Shown here: positions 10,378 to 19,563 of the stretch, piece by piece
Layout: each line of letters starts with the position of its first letter
Numbering within the stretch: the stretch's first letter is position 1
Assembly (NCBI RefSeq): GCF_015694425.1
Contig: NZ_JADQDN010000001.1
Coordinates: 124,001-188,000, forward strand
Source of the DNA: Microvirga terrestris
GTDB taxonomy: Bacteria > Pseudomonadota > Alphaproteobacteria > Rhizobiales > Beijerinckiaceae
DNA: 64,000 bases
Direction: 5' to 3'
Program-made: the position numbers and the translations under genes
Notes under the pieces: model-generated
What the model was told of the DNA's origin: nothing
Database searches by the model: none
What the model saw: the letters and a program-made list of their open reading frames with translations, nothing else

Positions 10378-12122
10378 CGATTTTGCTCAACGAGCGGGTG
10401 CCGCGCACGCTCGACATTCTCGTGCGCGATTGGGCGAAGAGCGACCATCGCGGCATGATCCTTGAGGCCTGGCTGTTCGAAGACGAGGCGGCGCGGCGCC
10501 GAGCCGAACAGGTCTTTGCCGCATCCGGCATCCATGCCCGCCTGCGCAGCGCCTACAAGCCGCTCGTGCACGCCTTTCTCGAAGAGTTCGACATGGCGGG
10601 CGTGACCCGCGCGGTCGTGCGCTACCCCTTGCACGAGAAGGCGGACCGCCTGCGCTTCCTCTCCGAGGCCTATCCCCTGGCGGCCCTGCTTGGGAACATC
10701 GAGACCCGCTTCGAACCCGGCGAGGTCGATCTCACCTATCAGATCACGCTCGAATACGCGGATGGCAGTGTTGCGGAGCATGAGGTGTTCGCCCCCAACC
10801 GCCTGCGCACCAACCATCTCGATCAGGTCGACCTCACCCCGACCGGCTGGCTGAAGGTGACAGGACGCGCTGACGCAGGCCCTGACCTGGACGAGCCGCT
10901 CGAGACCGAGATCGAGCAGGTGTTTCACAAGGTCATGGCGGCCGTCATGGCTCATGATTGGCCCGCAACCGAGCCCTATATGGAGACGCTTGCCATCGAC
11001 GTCGCCATTCCGGGCATCGAGCGCGAGCTCGATTACGGCGACGAGGTCATGAGCACCCGCGAAGCGCTGCACGAGGATTTCTATTTCTCGATCCTCGAGT
11101 TCTTCAAGCACCGCTCGGGCCGTCCTCCCGAAGACCGCGGCCTGCAGCCTGGCCAGATCGTGCCGGATATTCGCGCAGGGGAAGGTGACGCAGAGATTCG
11201 CGTGACGCTGCGCTCCTTTGGCGCGCCGTCTGATCCGGCGCGGCCGGAGCAGGATATCGAAACCGCGGATGCAGCGCCGTCTCTTGCCCAGATCCACCGC
11301 GAGCTTGCGGAGCTTCCGGGCGAAACCTTCGAGGGCGTCTCCCGCGAGGGACGGCCGGTGCGCGGCCTCTACCGTCCCGGCTCACGTGCGCCCGTCCTTG
11401 TGACGAGCGGTCAGCACGCCAACGAGACCTCGGCTCCGGTCGGCACCCTGCGGGCCGTTCGCCGGCTTCTCGCCAATCCCGAGGCGAACATCGCCTACAT
11501 TCCGGTTGAGAACCCGGACGGCTACGCGCTGCACGGCCGCCTCTGCGAGGGCAGCCCGCGGCACATGCACCACGCCGCGCGCTACACGTCCCTCGGCAAC
11601 GATCTGGAATATGGAAGCAGCGAACCTCTTTATGAGATCGGCGCCCGCAATCAGGCCCTCGTCCTGTCGGGCGCGCAGCTTCACCTCAACTTCCACGGCT
11701 ACCCGGCCCACGAATGGACCCGTCCCTTCACGGGCTATCTGCCGCGCGGCTTCGAGCTCTGGACGATTCCGAAGGGCTTCTTCCTGATCATGCGGCACCA
11801 CCCTGCCTGGGCCGAGACGGCCAGGACACTGATCGAGGCGGTCACGACGGGCCTGTCGGCCGTGCCGGGACTGGCCGAGTTCAACCGGCGCCAGATCGAG
11901 ATCTGCTCGATCCATTCGGGCGGAACGCCCTACGAGATCATCAACGACATCCCGTGCCTGATCACGGCCGACGAGCGCCACCCGACCCCGATGACGCTGA
12001 TCACGGAATTCCCGGACGAGACGATCTATGGCGAAGCCTATCGCTTCGCCCATACCGTCCAGATGGCAACCGTCATCGCCGCCGAGGAAGCTTTCAACAC
12101 GCTGATGAGTGCGGCCGCTTAA
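10374..12122 (+). CDS. M14-like zinc carboxypeptidase family protein
   Basis: A 582-residue protein whose C-terminal part (about residues 310-580) resembles a peptidase M14 catalytic domain: a zinc H-x-x-E motif in SGQHANETSA (about residue 347), NPDGYALHGR, and a third ligand candidate in LNFHGYPAHEW. The N-terminal about 300 residues show no domain I can name. No signal peptide is visible, so it is probably cytoplasmic and processes peptides brought in by the ABC importer whose last gene it overlaps by four bases. The H-x-x-E to His spacing is about 95 residues, a little short for classical carboxypeptidases, so the substrate specificity is open. Confidence 0.72.
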   Translation: MTILLNERVPRTLDILVRDWAKSDHRGMILEAWLFEDEAARRRAEQVFAASGIHARLRSAYKPLVHAFLEEFDMAGVTRAVVRYPLHEKADRLRFLSEAYPLAALLGNIETRFEPGEVDLTYQITLEYADGSVAEHEVFAPNRLRTNHLDQVDLTPTGWLKVTGRADAGPDLDEPLETEIEQVFHKVMAAVMAHDWPATEPYMETLAIDVAIPGIERELDYGDEVMSTREALHEDFYFSILEFFKHRSGRPPEDRGLQPGQIVPDIRAGEGDAEIRVTLRSFGAPSDPARPEQDIETADAAPSLAQIHRELAELPGETFEGVSREGRPVRGLYRPGSRAPVLVTSGQHANETSAPVGTLRAVRRLLANPEANIAYIPVENPDGYALHGRLCEGSPRHMHHAARYTSLGNDLEYGSSEPLYEIGARNQALVLSGAQLHLNFHGYPAHEWTRPFTGYLPRGFELWTIPKGFFLIMRHHPAWAETARTLIEAVTTGLSAVPGLAEFNRRQIEICSIHSGGTPYEIINDIPCLITADERHPTPMTLITEFPDETIYGEAYRFAHTVQMATVIAAEEAFNTLMSAAA

Positions 12123-12156
12123 AGTTAAAAGCTACCCGTCCGATGGCCAGGGCTCC

Positions 12157-12185
12157 CGAGCAATCGTATCGGGACCGATTGCTCG
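12157..12185 (+). terminator. 10-bp hairpin after the peptide-uptake operon
   Basis: CGAGCAATCG (12157-12166) and CGATTGCTCG (12176-12185) pair perfectly with a 9-base loop, 35 bases after the last stop codon of the operon. No long U-run follows, though the next 40 bases are AT-rich. It is a plausible operon terminator. Confidence 0.5.
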
Positions 12186-12351
12186 CCTGTGACTGTTCAT
12201 GTGATTAAATTCTTATTTATAATTCAGAAAGTTAGGCCTTATTGGCGCCAGTCCTCATGCCTTGGCTCTGCTTGATCCCCTCTCCGATATATTGTAATGA
12301 AACTCTATATCGCACAATAAGCGAATTTTATGGATCGTAGGGGCAGTTAGT

Positions 12352-14676
12352 ATGGCCAAGCTTTTTGATTTCCAGGCGGAGAGCCTTCCGTCCTGGTGGG
12401 ACGGCAATTACACCATTCAGGGGGCCAATCTCGACCTTATCAAGGGTGATGGCGCCTCCCAGGTCGTGCTCGTGCCGACCGTCTATATGGATTCACTGAC
12501 CTCCACCCGGGTCTACCGCGATAATGGTGATGCCGGCGGTTATAATACCGATGGCGCTCCGCGTACGGAGAGCGACGCTTCGATCAGAGAGGCAATTAAT
12601 GCAGCGCAGACCCGTGGGCTTGAGGTGATCTTCAAGCTGCATGTGAACATGCAGAACGACGACTGGAATGCCCTCATCGGCCCGCCCGCAGGATCCACGC
12701 CCGCTGAGGCCAAGGTGTGGGCCGATGCCTGGTTTGCTTCCTACAAGGAAGCCGTGATTCATTACGCCAGGCTCGCGAAGGCGGAAGGCATCACGGCCTT
12801 CGCCATCGGCAATGAATGCGAGAGCATGACGCAGCCGCAATACACCCAGTATTGGCGGGACATCATCACGGATGTCCGCAAAGAGCTGGAGGGCACCGAC
12901 ATCAAGCTCACCTACGCGGCAACCTGGACGGAGGCGCTTCACGTCGAGTTCTGGGATCAGCTCGATTACATGGGAGCCAACCCTTACATCGCCTTCACGG
13001 CCAACAATGCAAATCCGACCGTGCAGCAGCTGGTCGATGGCTGGACCAAGCCGTCTAATGTCTCCAGCACGAGCAATCCGATCATCGCGAAGTTCGGACA
13101 GAACATGTCCGCGATGGATGCCCTGAAGCATGTGGCCCAACAGTTCGGCAAGAAGCTGATCTTCACGGAAACCGGCTTCCGCAGCATGAATCTCAACAAC
13201 ACCTCGCCGTGGGAATGGGGCGAGGACAACTTCATCGATGAGCCCGAACAGCTGAACATGTTCAAGGCCTTCTATAAGATCATCACAGATCGCATCGATG
13301 AAGGCTGGATGGGCGGCTACTGGCTCTGGAACTACGATGCCAACCAGCCCAATCCGGCTCCGGATAGCGGCTATGGCACCGACGGCAAGCTTGCCGACGC
13401 GATCGTCGAGCAATACTTCAAAAATCCGGGATCGGTTGCCGGCCTCAAGCTCGATGGCACGACTGCGGGTGACAGGCTCGCAGGCGGGTTCAACCATGAC
13501 ACTATCGCGGGCGGTGCAGGAAACGACATCCTGACAGGTAACCGGGGTGGCGACCTGTTCGTCTATGCCGGCGGCGACGGCGCCGACACCATCACCGACT
13601 TCCGGTATACCCAGCAGGGCGACAGGATCCGCCTGATCAATGTGGGAGCCGCAGGTTTCGATGACCTCGAGATCGTGCAGACCAATGGCGGCTACATCGT
13701 CCGCTTCTCGGATGGCGGCAGCCTCACGGTTCTGACGACTGATACCAACCCGAACGCGAACTGGTTCACCTTCACGGCTGAGACCGGTCCGTCGATCAAG
13801 CCAACAGATGGCGATGATAGCATCACCGGGACGAGCAAAGCCAACGTCATTAAAGCCAAGGCCGGTGACGACACCGTACTCGGCCTCGGTGGCAGTGACC
13901 GGCTGAGCGGGGAGCTAGGTAACGACACCATCGATGGCGGCACCGGCAATGACGTTCTCTACGGTGATAAAGGAGACGACTACCTCGAAGGCGGCAGCGG
14001 AGCCGATCGCGTCTATGGTGGCGAGAACAACGACATCATCTCCGGCGGTGCCGAGAACGATCAACTCCGAGGCGATAGCGGCGACGACATGCTCAATGGC
14101 GATGCTGGCAATGACCTCCTGCGCGGCGGTGCCGGCTACGATGTCCTCAACGGCGATGCCGGCCATGACAAGCTCTATGGCGAGGCCGACAATGACCAGC
14201 TCAGCGGTGGAGATGGCAACGACCTCGTCAATGGCGGTGACGGAAACGACGGCGTCGAAGGCGGCGATGGTGACGACAAGCTCTATGGCGGCAATGGTGA
14301 CGATGCCGTCCAAGGCTGGTTCGGCAACGATCAGATGTGGGGCGGAGCCGGCAACGACATGCTGGAAGCAGGCGGCGGCACCGACAAGCTTTGGGGCGGC
14401 AAGGGTGCTGACGATTTCGTCTTCGGCCAGGGCATGGGCAAGGATGTCATCTACGACTTCAAGCTCAAGCAAGAGGATCAGCTGATCGTCCAAGGCAACA
14501 TGAACGGAACCGGCATCGGCAGCGGCGCGACCGATGCGGAGGTCATGCAGATCTTCAGGAAGCTGGTGAAGCAGGTCGGCCGCGACACCGTCATCAACTT
14601 CGGCGATGGCGACGTCCTGACCCTGAAGAACTTCAAGGCTTCCACCCTGGACCGCGGCGATCTCTGGTTCTGGTAA
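12352..14676 (+). CDS. Secreted RTX-repeat protein with GH113-like glycoside hydrolase domain
   Basis: A 774-residue protein. Residues 1 to about 350 look like a TIM-barrel glycosidase closest to GH113-type proteins: VIFKLHVNMQNDDW, the helix WFASYKEAVIHYARLAK, an acid/base candidate in AIGNECES (about residue 154), LDYMGANPYIAF and a nucleophile candidate in IFTETGFRS (about residue 272). From about residue 375 to 705 it carries roughly eighteen calcium-binding nonapeptide repeats of the GGxGxDxLx kind. The tail (DDFVFGQGMGKDVIYDF ... LDRGDLWFW) fits an uncleaved type I secretion signal, and there is no N-terminal signal peptide. No ABC exporter lies nearby, so the secretion system must be elsewhere. 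GTAGGGGCAG provides the ribosome site. Confidence 0.82.
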   Translation: MAKLFDFQAESLPSWWDGNYTIQGANLDLIKGDGASQVVLVPTVYMDSLTSTRVYRDNGDAGGYNTDGAPRTESDASIREAINAAQTRGLEVIFKLHVNMQNDDWNALIGPPAGSTPAEAKVWADAWFASYKEAVIHYARLAKAEGITAFAIGNECESMTQPQYTQYWRDIITDVRKELEGTDIKLTYAATWTEALHVEFWDQLDYMGANPYIAFTANNANPTVQQLVDGWTKPSNVSSTSNPIIAKFGQNMSAMDALKHVAQQFGKKLIFTETGFRSMNLNNTSPWEWGEDNFIDEPEQLNMFKAFYKIITDRIDEGWMGGYWLWNYDANQPNPAPDSGYGTDGKLADAIVEQYFKNPGSVAGLKLDGTTAGDRLAGGFNHDTIAGGAGNDILTGNRGGDLFVYAGGDGADTITDFRYTQQGDRIRLINVGAAGFDDLEIVQTNGGYIVRFSDGGSLTVLTTDTNPNANWFTFTAETGPSIKPTDGDDSITGTSKANVIKAKAGDDTVLGLGGSDRLSGELGNDTIDGGTGNDVLYGDKGDDYLEGGSGADRVYGGENNDIISGGAENDQLRGDSGDDMLNGDAGNDLLRGGAGYDVLNGDAGHDKLYGEADNDQLSGGDGNDLVNGGDGNDGVEGGDGDDKLYGGNGDDAVQGWFGNDQMWGGAGNDMLEAGGGTDKLWGGKGADDFVFGQGMGKDVIYDFKLKQEDQLIVQGNMNGTGIGSGATDAEVMQIFRKLVKQVGRDTVINFGDGDVLTLKNFKASTLDRGDLWFW

Positions 14677-14701
14677 CCGCCTGATTTTTTCACGTGAAGC
14701 G

Positions 14702-14731
14702 ACGGCCGGAGAGAGCATCTCCGGCCGTTTT
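14702..14731 (+). terminator. Intrinsic terminator after the RTX glycosidase gene
   Basis: ACGGCCGGAGA (14702-14712) pairs with TCTCCGGCCGT (14718-14728) around a 5-base loop and is followed by TTTC. It lies 26 bases after the stop codon and is a good rho-independent terminator. Confidence 0.8.
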
Positions 14732-14835
14732 CATTTCATACGATGGTCAGGTTTGCCCGGCGGAACAAGCCGAGTCCTGCTTTCGTTCTTCGGCTGCGCC
14801 GGATGCGGAGATCCGGCCCTGCGGGAGATGGAGCC

Positions 14836-16179
14836 ATGGCCCAGTTGTCCTGGAAGCAGAACGAGAACGAAGCCTCGGTTAAGGAAGCCGTCGATCTCGT
14901 GCGCGAGCATGGTGAGGAACTTCCTTCGATCGCCAACGAGCAGGCCTTCGGTGCCATGTTCGACCGTTTTGCCGATGCCAAGGTGGTGCTGCTCGGCGAG
15001 GCCACACACGGCACGTCGGAGTTCTATCGGGCGCGAGCGGCCATCACGAGGCGTCTGATCGAGCGTCACGGCTTTTCCATCGTGGCCGTCGAGGCCGACT
15101 GGCCCGATGCGGCGCGGATCGATGCTTATGTCCGCCATCGCCGGGTTCCCGATGGCGACGATACAGCCTTCGAGCGCTTTCCCACCTGGATGTGGCGCAA
15201 CGAGGAGGTGGCCGATTTCGTCAACTGGATGCGCGACCACAACAGGGATCCGGCGGAGGACGAGCGAGCCGAATTCCGAGGGCTCGATGTCTACAGTATG
15301 AACGCGTCCATCCGGTCCGTTCTCGACTATCTCGACAAGGTCGATCCGGAAGCTGCGAACGATGCAAGGGGGCGCTACGGCTGCCTCAGCCCCTGGCAGT
15401 CGGATCCGGCCCGCTATGGCCGCGCCGTCCTCACGGGTCAGAAGAAGCCCTGCGACGAGGTTCTGCTGCGCCAGCTCCAGGACATTCTCGACAAGCGGAT
15501 GCACTATCTCCAGGCCGACGGCAGCGACGAATTTTTCGACGCGCTTCAGAACGCCAGGATCGTCCATGCGGCCGAGCACTATTACCGGATCATGTATGAG
15601 GGCGCGACGGAGTCCTGGAACCTGCGCGACCGGCACATGTTCGAGACGCTCCAAAGCCTGCTGGCCCGGCGCGGCAATGCCAAGGCCGTGGTCTGGGCGC
15701 ACAATTCCCATGTCGGCAACGCCGCCGCCACGGCCATGGGTTGGCAGGGCGAATTCAACATCGGCGAGCTTTGCCGCAAGACCTATGGCAATGAGGCCGT
15801 GCTCATCGGCTTTGGGACGGATCGCGGCACGGTGGCGGCAGCCGATGATTGGGACGAGCCGATGCAGGTGAAGGGCGTGCGCCCAGCACGGTCGGACAGC
15901 CATGAGCGGATCTTTCGCGATACGGGCTTAAGCTGCTTTCTCACCGACTGGCGCGAGAACGGTCAGGCCGACCTGAAAGATGTTCTCGCCCGGCCTCGCC
16001 TGGAGCGCGCCATCGGCGTGATCTACCGGCCGGAGACAGAGCTCTACAGCCACTATTTCGAGGCCGTCCTTGCCGAGCAGTTCGATGCCTTCGTCTGGTT
16101 CGAGGAAACCAGGGCCGTGACCCCGCTGACCCATGCACACGGCAAGGGCATGCCAGAAACCTACCCGTTCGGGCTTTGA
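14836..16179 (+). CDS. Erythromycin esterase family protein
   Basis: A 447-residue cytoplasmic protein of the erythromycin esterase family (EreA/EreB and many uncharacterised relatives). The family's active-site elements are all present: GEATHGTSEFYRAR with Glu about 55 and His about 58, IVAVEADWPDA with Glu about 86, and VVWAHNSHVGNA with His about 289, at positions close to those in EreB. The ATG at 14836 was chosen because GGGAG precedes it by about 9 bases; an in-frame ATG at 14743 lies close behind the upstream terminator. Macrolide hydrolysis is only one possibility, since many chromosomal members have no known substrate. It is monocistronic by context. Confidence 0.8.
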   Translation: MAQLSWKQNENEASVKEAVDLVREHGEELPSIANEQAFGAMFDRFADAKVVLLGEATHGTSEFYRARAAITRRLIERHGFSIVAVEADWPDAARIDAYVRHRRVPDGDDTAFERFPTWMWRNEEVADFVNWMRDHNRDPAEDERAEFRGLDVYSMNASIRSVLDYLDKVDPEAANDARGRYGCLSPWQSDPARYGRAVLTGQKKPCDEVLLRQLQDILDKRMHYLQADGSDEFFDALQNARIVHAAEHYYRIMYEGATESWNLRDRHMFETLQSLLARRGNAKAVVWAHNSHVGNAAATAMGWQGEFNIGELCRKTYGNEAVLIGFGTDRGTVAAADDWDEPMQVKGVRPARSDSHERIFRDTGLSCFLTDWRENGQADLKDVLARPRLERAIGVIYRPETELYSHYFEAVLAEQFDAFVWFEETRAVTPLTHAHGKGMPETYPFGL

Positions 16180-16188
16180 TGCATACAA

Positions 16189-16212
16189 CCCTCTCCCGCG
16201 AAGGGGGGAGGG
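16189..16212 (+). terminator. GC-rich hairpin after the erythromycin esterase-like gene
   Basis: CCCTCTCCC (16189-16197) pairs with GGGGGAGGG (16204-16212), with one G.U pair, 10 bases after the stop codon. The following sequence is only modestly T-rich (GTTTATGTTCCTCTTTTG), so termination is likely but not certain. Confidence 0.5.
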
Positions 16213-16241
16213 CAGTGCGAGTTTATGTTCCTCTTTTGTTC

Positions 16242-16270
16242 TTGACAATTCTCCTAACCTGGGTTATATC
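16242..16270 (+). promoter_or_regulatory. Consensus sigma-70-type promoter of structured repeat, copy A
   Basis: A perfect -35 TTGACA (16242-16247) and a -10 TATATC (16265-16270) are separated by 17 bases. The same boxes at the same spacing occur in copy B (60811-60839), while the spacer and the bases around the expected start site differ between copies. Transcription would begin near 16277. Confidence 0.75.
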
Positions 16271-16276
16271 GTTGTG

Positions 16277-16599
16277 CAGATCTGCTCCTGTCGAGGGGCG
16301 CGCTCGCGAGGCGTCGCAGTGTGGGAGCAGACACGGTCCTGTGGTGCAGCCTCGCAAGCCGCATCGACAGGAGGCCCAGGCTGTGGGCCGGTGGTCGGAA
16401 TCGGTTCCAGGCCCCCGTCGAGCAGACGGGCCACGCCTGGAGCGGTCACCGGGCTGGTCTCGCCTGAACGCCTAAACAAGCCGTGCGCGAAGAGGCACTC
16501 CGGCTCTTCCTTCTCACCATCCATCATCGAGCCGGGATGCCTGTCGCGCCACCCTCGATCTTAACCTTAGGCTCGCAGCTCACGCTGCGGGCCCCAAGG
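16277..16599 (+). ncRNA. Candidate structured non-coding RNA of unknown family, copy A
   Basis: About 320 nt downstream of a consensus promoter. Visible stems: 16281-16288/16323-16330 (TCTGCTCC/GGAGCAGA); 16338-16342/16367-16371 enclosing 16345-16350/16358-16363; 16373-16378/16384-16389 (GGCCCA/TGGGCC); 16407-16412/16435-16440 enclosing 16414-16419/16425-16430; 16489-16494/16504-16509 (GAAGAG/CTCTTC); and a terminal hairpin 16565-16599. A long-range helix 16290-16302/16545-16559 could close the molecule, as a pseudoknot if the first stem also forms. In the 16345-16363 hairpin the two copies differ by two compensatory pairs. I see no tmRNA, 6S, SRP or RNase P hallmarks. The ends are estimates, and no U-tract marks the 3' end. 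Confidence 0.68.
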
Positions 16600-16725
16600 T
16601 GCTGGCTGTCTGGAACTCTGCCGGCGACGAACCCATGGCGACACTCCCCCGCCTTGCCCCGGTCGTTCGCCCCTGCTAACTGACGGCCAACTCCATTCAC
16701 ATCTCGATCAAGCAGGGCTTTTTAA

Positions 16726-18378
<1,653 letters not shown>

Positions 18379-18383
18379 AGGTC

Positions 18384-19070
18384 GTGCGGACATACCTCGT
18401 CACAGGCATCGGACGCGGGATCGGGCAGGCGCTCGCCCGCGTTCTTTTGCAACGTGGTGATCGCGTCGTCGGCACCCTTCGCGACCTGAGTCAGAGCCAG
18501 CCCGAATGGCGTGAGTTCATTGCTGGCGGACAGCTCAGGCTGCTCGCGCTGGATGTCCGAGACTTCTCCTCGATCCGTAAAGCGGCTGCGAGCTTCGATG
18601 AGCCCATCGATGTTTTGGTCAACAATGCAGGCGTCATCGGCCCGCCGCGGCAATCGACGCTCGACATGGATTTCGAAGGGTTTCTTGAAACCCTGGATAT
18701 CAATACCCTCGGCCCTCTAAGGATTGTTCACGCGTTCCTGCCTCAATTGAGGCGCGCCAAGGCAGCCAAGATCATCACCATCAGCAGCCGCATGGGCTCG
18801 CTCTCCCATGCGAAGTCAGACCGCATCGCCTATCGCGCCTCCAAGGCTGCCGTGAACAAGGTGACGCAGGGCCTCGCGACGGATCTGTATGCAGAAGGGA
18901 TCGTTGCAGTGTCCGTGCATCCCGGATGGGTGCAAACGGATATGGGCGGCTCTAGCGCCGATATTGCCGTTGAAGAGAGCGCGGCGGGGCTGATCCGGCT
19001 CATCGATGGTCTGACGATGGACAAGACGGGCAGCTTCTTCGATTGGACGGGGGCTGAGATCCCGTTCTGA
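18384..19070 (+). CDS. Short-chain dehydrogenase/reductase family oxidoreductase
   Basis: A 228-residue classical SDR. It shows the nucleotide-binding GIGRGIG near the N-terminus, VLVNNAG, a catalytic serine in TISSRMGS and the Y-x-x-x-K pair in YRASKAAVNK, then HPGWVQTDMGG. The protein resembles C-factor/sniffer-like carbonyl reductases, but the substrate cannot be read from sequence. The GTG at 18384 gives the proper glycine-motif position and lies 5 bases after the ettA stop, so the two genes probably share a transcript. Confidence 0.85.
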   Translation: MRTYLVTGIGRGIGQALARVLLQRGDRVVGTLRDLSQSQPEWREFIAGGQLRLLALDVRDFSSIRKAAASFDEPIDVLVNNAGVIGPPRQSTLDMDFEGFLETLDINTLGPLRIVHAFLPQLRRAKAAKIITISSRMGSLSHAKSDRIAYRASKAAVNKVTQGLATDLYAEGIVAVSVHPGWVQTDMGGSSADIAVEESAAGLIRLIDGLTMDKTGSFFDWTGAEIPF

Positions 19071-19079
19071 AGCAGGCCT

Positions 19080-19436
19080 TCAGGAGGTTTGGCATGGGAA
19101 CTTCAAGCCCACGGACATAAGAAGCGCCCCTTCCATCGCAACAGCTCTGTAGGGTCCCTGCAAAGCAAACTCTCTAAAGACGGCTGCAATTTGCTCGGTA
19201 GAAATACCCTCCGGCAAGCAAAACGGGGGAGAGATTTTCTTGTTCTTTACAAGTGTTGATGTAGCGCCCAGAAACCCTTCGATATATGCCTTGCAGATGG
19301 GCCACTCTGCTGAACTGGTCTCGCACGCATCTAAATACTGAGAAGCCCATCGCCGCTTCTCAGCTTTTGCAGCTGACGAGGCCGCCGGCATGCACAGGCA
19401 AAGTAGGGCTGATAAGAGGATGAGGCGGCTTGTCAT
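19080..19436 (-). CDS. Small exported protein with Rap1a/Tai-like domain
   Basis: A 118-residue protein with a Sec signal peptide (hydrophobic core LILLSALLCLCMPAASSAAKA). The mature part has four cysteines and the pattern seen in the Rap1a/Tai immunity-protein-like domain: C-x(n)-CKAYIEGFLGA, CLPEGISTEQIAAVFREF, and a C-terminal VGLKFPC. In Serratia the family neutralises a secreted amidase toxin of the type VI system, but many alphaproteobacteria carry isolated copies of unknown role. No toxin or T6SS gene is nearby. It lies convergent with the SDR gene, 9 bases from its stop. Confidence 0.65.
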   Translation of the reverse strand: MTSRLILLSALLCLCMPAASSAAKAEKRRWASQYLDACETSSAEWPICKAYIEGFLGATSTLVKNKKISPPFCLPEGISTEQIAAVFREFALQGPYRAVAMEGALLMSVGLKFPCQTS

Positions 19437-19563
19437 GGCAGATCACTAAGCTAGTTATTACATAGTATCAATTGAGAGTGCTTCGAATTCAGTCATCTCA
19501 GTTGGGTTCCGAGACGAAACAGTGTATGACCCTTGAGGCACGAGACATAAGAAGAGAGTCCAC

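Larger units (their letters stand above)
16235..16606 (+). repeat. About 370-bp dispersed repeat, copy A
   Basis: This stretch aligns without any gap to 60804-61175 (constant offset 44,569), in the same orientation, with about 27 differences by hand count (roughly 93% identity). The homology begins just 5' of the -35 box and ends just after the last hairpin. It includes no transposase, no terminal inverted repeat at its borders, and no visible target duplication, so it does not look like an insertion sequence. It fills the gap between the esterase-like gene and ettA; the remaining 16607-16725 shows nothing I recognise. Confidence 0.9.

Noticed and set aside
13860..14440. Regularly spaced repeats that could be taken for a CRISPR or satellite array
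   Set aside because: The period corresponds to 9-residue (27-base) calcium-binding repeats in the reading frame of the RTX protein.
16264..16527. Similar open frames on the minus strand of both repeat copies (16264-16527 and 60857-61096), and matching plus-strand frames, as possible small proteins
   Set aside because: The similarity follows from the DNA repeat. Differences between copies cluster in stem arms and loops rather than third codon positions, no ribosome site is visible, and the promoter plus structure fit an RNA better.
16235..16606. Repeat as tmRNA, 6S RNA, SRP RNA or a group II intron fragment
   Set aside because: I see no tag-peptide frame, T-loop with GGTTCGA, SRP tetraloop domain, 6S-type central bubble or intron domain V. 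It also occurs twice, which is unusual for the first three.
16235..16606. Repeat as an insertion sequence or MITE
   Set aside because: No terminal inverted repeats at the homology borders, no target duplication and no transposase. A promoter at the exact 5' border suits a gene better.
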